Source: Cyclina sinensis
Taxonomy: Eukaryota; Mollusca; Bivalvia; Venerida; Veneridae
Assembly (NCBI GenBank): GCA_012932295.1
Contig: JAAONU010000022.1
Span: 62,001-126,000 of the forward strand
Direction of reading: 5' to 3'
DNA length: 64,000 nucleotides
Shown here: piece after piece, positions 1 through 10,937 of the stretch
Numbering within the stretch: position 1 is the stretch's first letter
Layout: each line of letters begins with the position of its first letter
Notes under the pieces: generated by a model
What the model was told of the DNA's origin: nothing
Databases searched by the model: none
Seen by the model: the letters and a program-made list of their open reading frames with translations, nothing else
Program-made: the position numbers and the translations under genes

Positions 1-263
1 AACATGAAACCACTCTTAATAAAGACAAAATACTTAAATGTTCTCTCTGATTCTAAATATTGCATCGCCAATGACTACCTGAGCCACTGCATGGCAAAAA
101 TGGACCCTCCCTGAAAAAGCTGCACTACATGTGATGAAATATGGTCCTATATGGAACTGAAATCATTATTGCTCAAATGTCTAGGGTGAAACTAGACATG
201 ATGCATGCTGAATGCCGTGTTTTTCAAGACATTAGTCTTACAGTTATGCTAAGTATAACTTAA

Positions 264-745
264 ACTGGGGAACGGACAATAGCCCACTGGGACAATAGCC
301 CACTGGACAATATCCCACTGTTAAATTTAGCAGGGAGGACAATAGCCCACTGCTTATCAAAAAGGATGCAGATGTAATAAACTAATAATATAGATGTTTG
401 TTTTAATATTCACATTATATATTTAAAATACAAATTCAATCCTTTGTCTGCATTAATGTTCATATTCAATTATACAATGTATTTTTACTCATTTATACCC
501 TGTGTCTACCAAATAAAACATGAGTGAAAAGTATAGAGCTGGTTAAAAAGTCCATTGGATCTGGGTCTGCTGTTTGTTTAGACAGAAATGTCAGAATTAA
601 AAAAAAGTCTACACTGTTGACATATGAATACTTATATTTTAAACTCATTAGATACTCAATTTCTTAATTAAATGCATCATTATGCATAGAAGTGGGCTAT
701 TGTCCTAGAAGGCTATTGTCCTAGTGGGCTATTGTCCTACACTCC
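264..745. mobile_element. TTAA-flanked non-autonomous element with iterated termini
   Basis: Four imperfect copies of a GGACAATAGCCCACTG motif lie at the left end (about 272-352). Three copies of its reverse complement, TGGGCTATTGTCCTA, lie at the right end (about 690-740). TTAA flanks both ends (260-263 and 746-749). Between them is AT-rich sequence with no ORF. Inverted, internally repeated ends around a non-coding core suggest a MITE-like DNA transposon derivative. The TTAA duplication would fit piggyBac-type integration, but the outermost bases of the ends do not match perfectly, so the superfamily is uncertain. Confidence 0.5.
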
Positions 746-2405
746 TTAAACCACACCCCTTTTAAGCACTGTGACAAAAATTTTATATATACATTACCAT
801 AGTATGATAATGAGTAACTCCTTGCAATTTTTATGTGTTTTATTCTTCCATTTTACCATGCACAGGTTCATTTTTCCTCAAAAATAAAATAAAAAATGAT
901 GACCTGCATCTTAAAATATCTTATAATGTGTCATTACAACATTGTACATGTACAAGGTACGATCAAACAGTGATCAAACAGTGATCAAACAGGTATAAAC
1001 AGAATAACATTACCCTTCCAAAAACACTTGAATCTTCCAAAGCACTGATAAAAAATAAAAAAAGAACTTTCACACCTTGGAAAAATAAAAAAACTACACA
1101 TGTACTTAAAATCTGAAATAAAAAGGTCTGTCTGAACAAATACGTGACAATCTAAAAGTCAAGTTTTGTAAAATATTCAAAACTCTTTAAATGAACCAGA
1201 AGTAATTTTCAATAAAATGTGTTACTCTCTGAAAAGAAACCCTAACTTTTTCTGACAGCACTTTGAGCTTTCTTGTTATCCAATTTAGAAAAAACAGTAA
1301 TAACTCTTAAAATAAGATGTCTTGTCTCTGTTGCACACAAGAAGAAAATCTTTGAATGATGTCTATTACAAATAGTGGGAAAGAAATAAAATACATTGTA
1401 CAGCAGTAGTTTTTTTGATTATTATAAATCAGCATAGATTATCAGCTAAATTTGTCATTCATTAAGTGAAAATATTGATAGTTACACATAAAATTTATTA
1501 AAACATAACACAGCACTACCATTCTACAAAATTTCTTGACAGAATTGGAGAAACAGGGACAAAATGCACTTTGAAATACAGTCTTGATAATTATGACATG
1601 TGCAAAAATGAGATAAAATGTTCAAATTAGTTAAAATGACAGAACTACATGTATATTGCATTTCTTTTCCAATATGAAATATCACAAAAAATGCTGCCAG
1701 ATTTTTAAACGGAACCTGAATTTTTAGCCTGGCATTTTTTTAAAACCGTAATGGCAAATATGTTTAATGCATTTTAAATTCAACTGCTGAGGAAGTCATA
1801 CCTGTCTTGTCATCTACTAAATGTAAACAGTTAGATACTACATGTCATTTACTCTTCTCCTAAACATACATAACACATTTCAACATAAACCTGATCACAA
1901 AATACACAAAGTCTAAAAATACTGGAATGAATGAGAAGAAGTGTACTGATTCCAAATTAGATACGATGTACAAAATAAATACTTTAACCTATTTTCTTCT
2001 GTCACATCATTTCCATCATCTTCTACTGTCTAGTCATGGCAGCTGTCAATTTCAACTAGCACCACCAAAGGCTTCATTTAACTCTTAAAACTAATTTAAA
2101 TAGTAACCCTAACACATAAAAGTCCATTTCCCAGCATTCTGAAGTTTTCTATCATCTGCCTTCTGTCTGAAGAATTCAGCCAAAACATACATGCATGGCA
2201 AGGATTCCTGTTTTTCTTTTAAACATGATCTTCTGCATATCTGTCAGTTCCACACATTAATATGTCATTTTTGTGTTACAGGTGAGTTTGTTTGTTTCAA
2301 CCATTAAATGAAGGGTATCCTTTGAAAAATAATTCTACAAATATTCCTCTCCTAAAAATCTGACAGTATTACATATAGACTTTCCTTTCAATCTGAACAT
2401 GTAAA
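746..2405. other. non-coding; possible 3' UTR at right end
   Basis: No convincing ORF or RNA gene. The stretch is AT-rich with short direct repeats (a triple 'gatcaaacagt' near 962-990). The part next to 2406 is probably the 3' UTR of the minus-strand membrane-protein gene, but no polyadenylation site could be fixed. Confidence 0.35.
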
Positions 2406-5400
2406 TTACTTCTTTTTCATTTTTTTGGCACTCTCTTTTTCTTTTCGCTGTTGTTTTAATTTCTTCTTTTCTTCTTTCAACCTTTCCTTCTCTCTCAGAC
2501 TCTTCACAAGTTTATACGTGAAGAAAACTGAAAAAAAAAGTATTAAATGAAACTGCAGTCTTTACTGAAAAACAAAATTTAAATAATGTGGCTCTGATTT
2601 ATAAACAAAAGTCATTATAACATTCATAAGTTTGAGACTGGTTTAATAATAGCTTGAGGACAACAGCTTCCAAAATATCCAATGAAGAATTAATATCCTT
2701 CCCTAGTGATCTGAAAGCACCCATTTTTACCTGTTAAACTGTTAATTTCAGATACATAACCCATAAACCTGCCAGTTAAGAAAAGAGCCATGTTGAAATG
2801 GCTATCCTCTGCCGAATGTGTTTGCTTAGTTATCATTCTTGTGCACAGCACCCCTCCCCAATTAGATGTATAAACCTTTGATGTTTCTACTTGATATCTA
2901 AAACACCTTTTGTGTTATTGTCCGGACAAAAATTAAGCATGAAAAATAATGAAGGGCAATAACTCAAAAATTATGAAAGGCAGAGTCATAATTCTTTTCA
3001 TTTAAAATTGACCATATAATTACAGGGCTCTACAAATTCTATAGTCCGACGTCCGGGACAGCTCTAAACTTGCTCTCGGACACCTGACTGTGTACAACAG
3101 TTTTGTCCCGGACAACTCCAATTTTGACAGTCATAAATCTCGGATATTCCCCTTGAATAAACAACATTATGCAATTGATTTCTATCCAATTAGCATTCGA
3201 TAAGCTCCGCCCTAATTGAGAAGTGACAACAGTGAGCTGAAAAGGTCAACCAATCACGACTCTAGTTACAATTTACTATGGATATTGATTATATTTTGTA
3301 AATCTGTGTCGGTATCGCGTGACTTTAAAATAAGTCAAGCAAACAAATGTCTTAACAAATTCATTGAATGCTTAATTCCAAAGGCAAAAGATTGAACATC
3401 AAAGCTTTGCCAATGTTAGTCTAAGCTTTTAGACAACGAACCACAAAAAAGAGCAAAAAATCTTTATGGCATTTTTGTTTTAAAACGCGGATTTATTTAT
3501 AAGAAAAAATAAAGTAGATTTAAGACAAGCTTTAAAAAATGAAGGTAACCAATTCTAGTAAATATTTAGTTCATTAAACATGAAGCAGCGAGTGAAAATC
3601 TCGGATAAATTCCATATGTCATATATTTCCGCGACCCCGTCGTATTTTAATATTCATAGAAAAGAGTGTCTTGGAAACTTTTTACAAGGCAAACTTACAA
3701 CATTTAGTTGATTGATTAAAATTAATGGTCATGATTTTATTATAAGTACCAGTTTTTCCTTTTTCATTGAAAAATGTTCCTTTTTTCTAAGACATTAATA
3801 TTTCTGTCGCATTTAACTTTAGAAAGCATCAGTAATAATGAAAAAAATACTTTACATCTTAAAACTTGTTTGTAACTTGTTCAAATAAAATTCTTGTGAA
3901 ACTGGAAACACATCCCTTAGGAAACCAGACATTCCACCAAAAAGTCACTGAATTTTGATGCCAGAATTACGTTAGTTTTAAACAAGTTGAATAACAACCA
4001 ATCCACATATTTGCTGTCTGTCTTTGTTTCTTTTAAGCTGAACTCAATTTCTTTTGAAAAGTTTGGGGTGTTTTTAAAGATCAATGATTGTATCTTTCAT
4101 TTTAAAAGTGTTTCTAATTTCTTTTTTAATTGACTTTGTAAAATGAAAAGCCCAGTTAACAAATATTGCTTATTGAAAATGTAATACTTTTCGCTCAGAC
4201 ATCTGATTAGTTGTTTTTGGACAACTCTATTTTGCCAAAGTCAGTTGTCCTGGGCAACTCAATCTCAGAGAAATTTGTAGAGCCCTGAATTAACCGACTT
4301 TAATCTTGTTGCACGTGCAAATCACATTATCAGATTTCAGGCTTCACACAAGAAATAGCTGACAACCTTGATCAAGGTCAACAAACTGATGTCATAGAAA
4401 TGGATTTCAGTAAAGCTTTTGACAAAGTAGACCACCACAAACTCATACACAAGCTGAAACACATGGGAGTTCATCCACACATCAGTTCATGGATACAAAA
4501 CTTTCTCAAAAACAGATCACAACAAGTATTAGTGGAAAACAAGGTCTCTGACAGGCTCCCTGTGCTTTCTGGTGTCCCGCAGGGATCGGTCTTAGGTCCA
4601 TGTCTCTTTCTCGCATACATCAATGACCTACCAGGAAGTGTCAGGAGCCGGGTGCGTCTATTTGCCGACGACACCATAGTTTATTTAACAATTAAATCAC
4701 AAGCATCTGCACAAACCTTACAAAATGATTTGCACAACCTTGAAATATGGGAAAAAGAATGGTCAATGGAATTCAACCCTGACAAGTGTGAAGTTCTCAG
4801 AATACACAGGAAAAAGAAACCGGTCATCTTTCCTTACACCCTACATAACACTAAACTGAAAACCACAGAAAATGCAAAATACTTAGGAGTTACAATAAGT
4901 AGCAACCTAAACTGGTCATCCCACATAAACAATATCACAAACAAAGCAAAAAACAGCTTAAGGTTCATCAGACGAAACGTCAAAACACAAAACAAACAAC
5001 TCAAAGAAGCAGCATACAAAACATATGTAAGACCACAGGTTGAATACTGCTCAACCATATGGCATCCATGGCAAAAATATCTCACACACAGAATAGAAAT
5101 GGTCCAGAGGTCAGCTGCAAGGTACGTTCATAATGATTACCACTATACAAGCAGTGTAACAAACATGATCAAAGAACTAAAATGGTCAACTTTAGAACAA
5201 AGGCGAAACCATGCCAGCCTGGTCATGCTACACAAAATAAAAAACAATCAGGTCAATGTAGATCACAATCACCTTACAAACACAAGAAACAGCAAATTCC
5301 TCATTCCACAATCAAAAACACAACATCACATGAACTCATTCTTCCCAAGGACTATACGACTCTGGAACGAATTACCGACCGAGATTAAGGCTACCCCAAC

Positions 5401-6016
5401 TGTGCCAGCTTTTATCAGTGGACTAAACAAGTTTTATAGATTTTAAAGTACTTAAAATAAATGTTTAAGTAAGATCTTCAGTTAAATCTTGTTTTCTTTG
5501 TTATTAACTTTTATAATTTTAAATGTTCCTGACATGCGCCTGCCTAGTATAGTCAGTATTGACTTTTGGCAGTATTAAGTTGAAGTTGAAGATTAGCTTT
5601 TGTTTTATGTCTTTCCTAACTGAAGTAAATTAAAGTACATTTTTCTTTTTCAAAATTCTGTTTCCAATGATAATCACTATATTCTTTATTAAAACTGTTT
5701 TATCAGATTGAACTGACAGAGACAAGCTGTAGTGAGAATGACACTAATACCAGAAGTACATACTCGATTATCTTGAACTGATCATGACTTTAACCTCCCC
5801 CGAAAACAATAATAGAAATTATGGTGGTTAAACTGATTAAGCAACGCGAATGACACATATATTCACTGTTAATAGAATGGGGGAGTCTACATTGCACAAA
5901 TCTAAACACAATTTCTGACGATACTTACTGACAAGAAAACCTATAATTAATCCAGGTACTATAAAGACAGTGTTGTCAATACTTTCTTTTATCGGACCTG
6001 ATCCAATTTCAACCAT
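2406..6016 (-). CDS. small single-pass membrane protein, two exons
   Basis: Exon 1 (6016 down to 5929) begins with ATG and ends at a consensus GTAAGT donor. Exon 2 (2527 down to 2406) follows a polypyrimidine tract and CAG acceptor and ends in TAA. Joined in phase 1 they give 69 residues. Residues 1-14 are polar, about 15-36 form one hydrophobic helix (core IVPGLIIGFLVIFF), and the rest is a strongly basic Lys/Glu-rich helix ending in KKMKKK. The layout resembles small integral membrane (SMIM-type) proteins, with a short lumenal or outer end and a charged cytosolic coil. I cannot assign a named family. The basic tail could act in ER retention or protein contacts (inference). The intron carries two mobile elements. 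The matching splice phases argue for a real, short gene that ORF length alone would miss. Confidence 0.7.
3023..4287. mobile_element. hAT-like non-autonomous DNA transposon, 1265 bp
   Basis: Perfect 16-bp inverted repeats, CAGGGCTCTACAAATT at 3023-3038 and its reverse complement at 4272-4287, bound a segment without ORFs. The CAGGG start is typical of hAT-superfamily ends. AATTA directly flanks both ends (3018-3022, 4288-4292), which could be a short or eroded target duplication; hAT normally makes 8 bp. Subterminal GTCC/GGAC-rich sequence on both sides is also partly inverted. It lies in the intron of the small membrane-protein gene, right beside the LINE fragment. Confidence 0.65.
4304..5597 (+). 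mobile_element. 5'-truncated non-LTR retrotransposon (LINE)
   Basis: The element comprises a reverse-transcriptase C-terminal fragment and a short 3' tail. The tail ends in a TTGAAG-type microrepeat (GTTGAAGTTGAAGATT, 5579-5594), a common LINE 3' end. The frame is open back to about 4304, just inside the right edge of the hAT-like MITE. No endonuclease or finger domain is present. It is inserted opposite to the host small-gene transcript, within its intron. Confidence 0.75.
4400..5446 (+). CDS. LINE reverse transcriptase fragment (Jockey/CR1-like)
   Basis: 348 uninterrupted codons from an internal ATG; in-frame sequence upstream (residues reading ISGFTQEIADNLDQGQQTD) is also RT-like, so this ATG is not the true start. 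Recognisable RT blocks are MDFSKAFDKVDH near residue 1-12 (palm motif A), SGVPQGSVLGP near 58-68 (motif B) and the catalytic FADDT near 89-93 (motif C). After the thumb the protein ends in SFFPRTIRLWNELP, the usual C-terminus of CR1/Jockey-group ORF2. The N-terminal endonuclease and RT fingers are missing, so it cannot mobilise itself. The absence of stops over 1 kb suggests a fairly recent insertion. Exact clade needs a tree. Confidence 0.85.
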   Translation: MDFSKAFDKVDHHKLIHKLKHMGVHPHISSWIQNFLKNRSQQVLVENKVSDRLPVLSGVPQGSVLGPCLFLAYINDLPGSVRSRVRLFADDTIVYLTIKSQASAQTLQNDLHNLEIWEKEWSMEFNPDKCEVLRIHRKKKPVIFPYTLHNTKLKTTENAKYLGVTISSNLNWSSHINNITNKAKNSLRFIRRNVKTQNKQLKEAAYKTYVRPQVEYCSTIWHPWQKYLTHRIEMVQRSAARYVHNDYHYTSSVTNMIKELKWSTLEQRRNHASLVMLHKIKNNQVNVDHNHLTNTRNSKFLIPQSKTQHHMNSFFPRTIRLWNELPTEIKATPTVPAFISGLNKFYRF

Positions 6017-6480
6017 TTTCGACTAAACAGCTGTTAAAACTGGTACACGAAACAAGAACTGCCGGTCCAACTCTGCGGAAGTAGTCGACAAGGAATTGTG
6101 GGTCATATATTTATTATCGACACAAAGGAATACATATACCAAGAAGAACTTTTAACAACAAAAAAGGACTGTGGTAAAATATTATTACCAAGACGATTAT
6201 TTATTAAAACATGGTAAACAAAAGGAGCAAGAGGGAACCATAGATGAACCGCTAATTAAAGTAATGAGATTCTCTAGTGTTTATGAATTTACTTAATTCT
6301 TTTTTTTTCAGTTGGATAAAGACAAAATCAAGTGCCTGACTTTAGTCAGAAGAAATAGGAGAAATCTTGCAGAAAGAATAAAAGATGCATTTTTTTATTC
6401 AGTTAAACTACTTTATTGATTTTGTACCACGAATAAGTTTTCTTTTATTTTTCATTTTTGTTAGTCATATTGTGCTGCGT
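5598..6480. other. exon 1 flank and putative promoter side of small membrane gene
   Basis: Apart from exon 1 (5929-6016) no gene is seen. Sequence just right of 6016 should hold the promoter of the minus-strand small membrane-protein gene, but no clear TATA or initiator element can be called. Confidence 0.3.
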
Positions 6481-6494
6481 TCCAGTAGAGTTCT

Positions 6495-6640
6495 TCGTCT
6501 TGTTGAATTCAAGTGACGTCTTGAGCATATTCTGAGATCATTTTTTGGGGAGTAAGAATCGCGCGGAGGCGAGATATTGACCCATACAAAAGATACACAG
6601 TATCTCGAATTGAGTACAATTAGTTGGATTAGCGCGCAGT
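6495..6640. repeat. paralogous block F, copy 1
   Basis: Contains 'caagtgacgtcttgagcatattctg' followed by 'acaattagttgga', closely matched near 20055-20165. One of several block pairs shared between the 6-20 kb and 20-31 kb parts of the window. Confidence 0.5.
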
Positions 6641-6835
6641 ACGATGGTGACACTACGATGGTGTCAGTACGACAGTGCGATGGCGAAGCGCGACAGTACG
6701 ATGGTGACAGCACAGTGGTGACATTATGACAACACAAGGATGACAGTACGATAGTGACAGTACGACAGCACGATAGTGAAACGCGACAGTATGATGAAAC
6801 GCAATAGTACAATTGACAGTCACTATAATATAACG
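6640..6835. repeat. degenerate minisatellite, GACAGTACGATGGT-type
   Basis: Tandem, imperfect units of about 12-15 bp built on 'gacagtacgatggt', with frequent one- or two-base variants, for about 195 bp. The minus-strand open frame across it (Tyr/Cys/Ser-rich) is a by-product of the repeat, not a credible protein. Confidence 0.7.
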
Positions 6836-6994
6836 AACTTTGAGCTGTATACACTCAAAAGGTACAAATGACCGATGAGGTCAGTAAAGAGAAGGACTTT
6901 GGGAGGTACTGTGTGCACATAAGATAGGTGTCTCACAAGCCAGCCATTTTAATAGACGTGAGACTACGACAAACGAAGCCTTTATCTTTTCATA

Positions 6995-7395
6995 ACAGGA
7001 GTGAGAATTTGAATGAAAACAAACGATTATTTCAAAGTGTTTACCTTCAGCATCAAGTTTCGTCAATTACTAGATTAAAAGATTGTAGTTTATTATACTG
7101 TATTTGGTTTCAAAAATTCTTAGTGGTTCCTGTGAAAATTCTTACAGCCGTTTTACGCCGTGCTTATTTGGAAAACGCTTCATCGAAGTATCCAGTAATA
7201 ACTTATTCACATTTATGTCAGAAAAGAATTGTTCAAGAACTTAAGATTTTCTTCTTTTCATTGCCACGAGATCCGGATATAGTGTTTAGTCTGTTGAAGA
7301 TCTTAGTGGTTTATTGGACCATCCAAACATTTTTTCCCTAATTACAACCAAAGGTCATAAGCACTCAATTGATCACAGAAATGTGCTCTCCGGTA
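6995..7395. repeat. paralogous block C, copy 1
   Basis: Begins near 'gagtgagaatttgaatgaaaa' and ends near 'gatcacagaaatgtg'. Both landmarks recur in the same order and orientation at 16270 and 16605 with similar spacing, showing an old duplication. No coding function seen. Confidence 0.5.
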
Positions 7396-7745
7396 AGGAT
7401 ACAAATTAAGGACTTAAATAAATGGAAAATTGAATTTATTCTTTATGAATGCATTTTTAAAGGTAAAACAACCTACATAACGTAACTTATGACTCTTGAG
7501 TTGAGGTATCGCTGCTGCATTGAGTTGATTTCAAATGGAAGACGGAAGGAAAATTAAGAGCAATAGGTTGTATTCATGAGTCATGATAACTATAGCTTAT
7601 GTCTCCGGATTTCAAGAAGGATTGTAAGGACTGTGGAAAACCAGCATCTTTCTCTGCAGGCTGGAGAATTATGGCTATCAAATCTTCTGAATATTCCTAT
7701 AGTTTGTATTTATCCGTCTGTCGCAGGGTCGTATTAACTAAATAT

Positions 7746-8327
7746 GTTGGTATGTGTTGTTTGCCATCTATGTCTCATTTTGTCTTGCGTACTTCATGTT
7801 CTGTCATGTCCATTGTGTCTGTCTCATGTATATGTATTGAAGTCCTATATTTCTGTCCCTTTTCCCATAGTCATTCATTCATTCTTTCATTCATTCATGC
7901 ATGTATTAAACAGTTTCTAACATGTACTAACCAACCACTGGTACGGGCCTCAATCTATAATTCTTTTTCCGGATGAACTAACATCACACATGCGCACTTA
8001 GATAGAAGAGATTTTCATGGCGCGAGCTAGATTTTCTTCTGAGCAATAAATATTATCTGAGTAGCGCACTTCTGTATTTTACAGGTTATTAGGAATGTGT
8101 TTACTGTTTCCGTACTTGTTATTCTACATTTTGCTATTCATCATTTTTGTATTATCTCGTTAGGCACTTAGATAGAAGAGATTTTCATGGCGCGAGCTAG
8201 ATTTTCTTCTCAGCAATAAATATTTTCTGAGTAGCGCACTTCTGTATTTTACAGACCTTCCTTCTCCCCGAGACCAGAACTCATATGAGCAGCCCCTTAC
8301 AATTAGTACGAAAGGTGAACTGCGACA
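7746..8327 (+). mobile_element. decayed LTR (left boundary uncertain)
   Basis: The right end is supported: the segment ends in CA at 8326-8327 and two bases later a primer-binding-site-like TGGCGCCCCACG begins. The left end is only a guess, from TGTTGG at 7746. Inside lies a 91-bp direct duplication. A second LTR was not found, so the element is a fragment. Confidence 0.4.
7994..8254 (+). repeat. 91-bp direct repeat, two copies (7994-8084, 8164-8254)
   Basis: The two 91-bp copies start with gcacttagatagaagag and end in tctgtattttacag. They differ at only about two positions and are offset by 170 bp. They contain GGCGCGAGC-like and AATAAATATT elements, as an LTR U3/R region might. Confidence 0.85.
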
Positions 8328-8329
8328 AT

Positions 8330-8345
8330 TGGCGCCCCACGCTCC
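8330..8345 (+). other. LTR retrotransposon primer-binding site remnant
   Basis: TGGCGCCCCACGCTCC resembles the complement of the 3' end of a tRNA-Lys (typically TGGCGCCCAACG...), placed two bases after an LTR-like CA end. The last bases have diverged. The downstream sequence (8346-9000) has no recognisable gag or pol. Confidence 0.5.
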
Positions 8346-8770
8346 AATACAAAAAAAAAATGCACTAGAACAACATAAAGTCTATATGTAACTACCGCTT
8401 CGACGAAGACATCCTCACTTGCATCACCTTACAGATCCGAAAGCTTGAGTGTAGAGGAAATTCATATTACCGATGACATGGAGGATAAGAAATACAGTAA
8501 GGATGAAACATAAAAATGTGAATCAAAGTCAACAAGTGAAAAAAGAGAAGCATCCATGTATGAATTTATGAATTTCATAATCTATCAACCGTTCAAGGGG
8601 AACTGATAATCAAATGGAGAACAGTGATATTAACTATAAAGAATGACAAAGACACAATTTCTCCGAACGAAAACAGTGGTCAGGACACAGAAGCGGACAC
8701 TTTAAACGATAGCTGTGAGTTTACTTTTTTGTGGTCCATTAGAAAATAAGTTTATGGACATGACTGTTAT

Positions 8771-8821
8771 GAAAATGCAAAGAAACGAGAAAATGCAAAG
8801 AAACGAGAAAATGCAAAGAAA
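8771..8821 (+). repeat. 18-bp tandem repeat, about three copies
   Basis: Three near-identical units of GAGAAAATGCAAAGAAAC. They lie in a 90-codon open frame (8715-8987) that has no other protein-like features. Confidence 0.75.
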
Positions 8822-8976
8822 TTTGAAGAAAAACGTCCAAGATCATATTATAAGCGTAGCAGAAATAACAGAAATGACAAAAAGTCATGAATTTGTTAAA
8901 TCTGTGTCACACTTGAATGGATTTCAATTTTGTTTACGGAATAGTAAATTAAGGGCATCAAAAGGGTTTGTAGTAT

Positions 8977-9014
8977 CAGAGACATAGATAACATCTATGT
9001 TATCTATGTCTCTG
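8977..9014. repeat. perfect 18-bp inverted repeat, 2-nt spacer
   Basis: Arms CAGAGACATAGATAACAT and its exact reverse complement are separated by CT, so the 38 bases can form a perfect hairpin or cruciform. Confidence 0.9.
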
Positions 9015-9299
9015 GTAGTATTGAAGGTGGTACACTTGTCGAAATTGATATGACATACAAAAAATCATTTTAATAATAGGGGGTATCGTTGTTTATTTTT
9101 TTTTCATTTTCTAAAACTGTAAAGAAGGGCGATTTTAGTAAACCACCATACCACCAGCGTTATTGGCATGGCCAGCAGTGCACCGCTTACACAAGCGTTA
9201 CCATGCATTTTCTCCTTAAACATTTTTTATGATAGTTTTACATGTCAAATAATTGAATTTGTAATTTTTCATTAATTAGAGACCGTTCACGTTTATATT

Positions 9300-9832
9300 A
9301 ACCGCAGTTAAAACTGAGGATATAGTGCAAATATTTAGACACCTGCTCCAAAAATCAATGATAACTATTCAAAAATTCGCACAAATTATTGGGAAAATGA
9401 TGGCTTGCGGACCAGGAGCACCTTTGGCTTCGCTCCGCAAGCTACTGGAAATCCATAAAGACACCGAATTAAAAGGAACCCGGGAACAGTTTGATCAGAA
9501 AAAGATTATCCCAACCGACTTTAAAGTCTGTTTACGCGGGGTTGAAAATTTCATAAAACCAGTCTAGACCGATAGTTAGCGGGAAACCCAACAGAATCAT
9601 TGCCATACAACAGTTAGGTTTGGTATGGCGCGTATGATACGACGTCGGGTGACGAACTCAGCAGCATATGGGGCAAAAATGACAAACTGCAATACGTACA
9701 TTTATTTTCTCGAATTAAAGGCTTCGTTTTTAGCTTTGAAACATTTCGCGCGTAAAATTCGCATACAGGACTTACGGAAAAACAATCGCGAAAAAGGTAG
9801 TCACCTGATTGAAATGTATATTAATTAATATA
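9300..9832 (+). pseudogene. DIRS-type retrotransposon RT/RNase H fragment
   Basis: Two open pieces (9325-9567 and 9625-9828) separated by stops and frame changes read as the end of a reverse transcriptase and start of RNase H. The first has MITIQKFAQIIGKMMACGPG followed by a GNFD-like TREQFDQK segment. The second has FLELKASFLALKHFARK, the 'NxLELKAxxLAL' signature that follows the YTDAS segment in DIRS/Ngaro elements. The catalytic aspartate segment between them is destroyed. No tyrosine recombinase is visible nearby. The assignment rests on remembered family motifs. Confidence 0.6.
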
Positions 9833-9955
9833 ATACAGAAAAATATGCAAGCGAATATTTGTGTGTTGTATCTACATTGAAACTTTTCTCAGAATTTAAG
9901 CAAAAATTACGGGGTGCCACTTCGGCATATAACTTACGGTATTCATCACTGCGCA
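9765..9955. repeat. paralogous block A, copy 1
   Basis: Shares 'gacttacggaaaaacaatc', 'gaatatttgtgtgttgtat' and 'cagaatttaagcaaaaattacggggtg' with 25970-26125, same order and orientation. Overlaps the end of the DIRS fragment, so it may be part of that element's 3' end. Confidence 0.55.
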
Positions 9956-10129
9956 GAATTCGCATGCAGTAGTTACAAGGGCAACTTTGTCTAAGTCGGT
10001 ACAGACAACTTTGACATTAGCGGGGTTAGACTAAAATATTTCTACTGCTTATCAATCTGATTAAAACAATATCCTAAAAATCGCTACGCTTACTGTAGTG
10101 AGATCGCGTACTACAGTCAGATTGACTGC

Positions 10130-10315
10130 TCACAGCACAAGAATTGCATCAACTAGTGATGTCTTTGGGAAAAGCAGGTCCTTGCAACTTATATTTATCC
10201 CTCGCGATGATTGTTTTCGTGGTTCTGACCAGTACTCGCGCCGAAACCGATGAATGTGCAATGTCACAGGAGACTCTCGCCCTGGTGGGATTAGAACCAG
10301 CAACTTAAAAAAGCC
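10130..10315 (-). repeat. SINE family 3 relic (diverged)
   Basis: Matches the better copy at 24720-24910: 'ccttgcaacttat...atccctcgcgatg', 'ccagtactcgcgcc', 'tgtgcaatgtcac.g.agactctc' and a tRNA-like end read on the minus strand. Confidence 0.55.
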
Positions 10316-10937
10316 AGTGACGCTAGATCCATTGTTTAGTAAAATCTATTAGATATAGTAAATGATTAAAATTTCTATACATTGAGCCTTGTTTTGAATA
10401 CTTTGAATATTTTACACAAAATTACACGAATATCTTGGTCGGTACAAGTCAGCCAGGTCCCAATTTTGTCCCTTATTTTTTTCATCTATACTTTTTTTGC
10501 ATCGTAATTATTTTTTTGAGAAAAAAGTCTTAATAAATATCAAGAAAAACAAATTGAATTAAACCTTGTATCTATATACCAATAGTATCGATATAAATAG
10601 ACAGGAAAACCCATCAAATAGCACGGAAATATCCAATTACTCCCTACGTTAGTATGTTGTCCTTTTACTGATTCTGATCATCCTTAACAACCAATCCGAT
10701 TTTGTTAGTTAAATTTGAATTACTTTTAGTGTTTAAACCGGCACACATTCAAATTTAAGCACTTAAATATAGTCCAATGAATATTTTTCACAATATGTTG
10801 GAGAATAAATAGTTTTTGAAATAAACAGTTATAACACAATTAAGTCCAGAAATAGGCGTTGAAATAATGTAACTAATAAAACACAGATATACTACTCAAT
10901 AGTAACATTAGACAGTACTGAAATAAAATATTTTCTA

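Noticed and set aside
6465..6854. 129-codon minus-strand ORF rich in Tyr/Cys/Ser
   Set aside because: Lies on the degenerate minisatellite at 6640-6835; the composition follows the repeat and no domain is present.
7599..7976. 125-codon plus-strand ORF with Cys residues
   Set aside because: Runs through the putative LTR and a TCATTCATTC microsatellite; no conserved motif.
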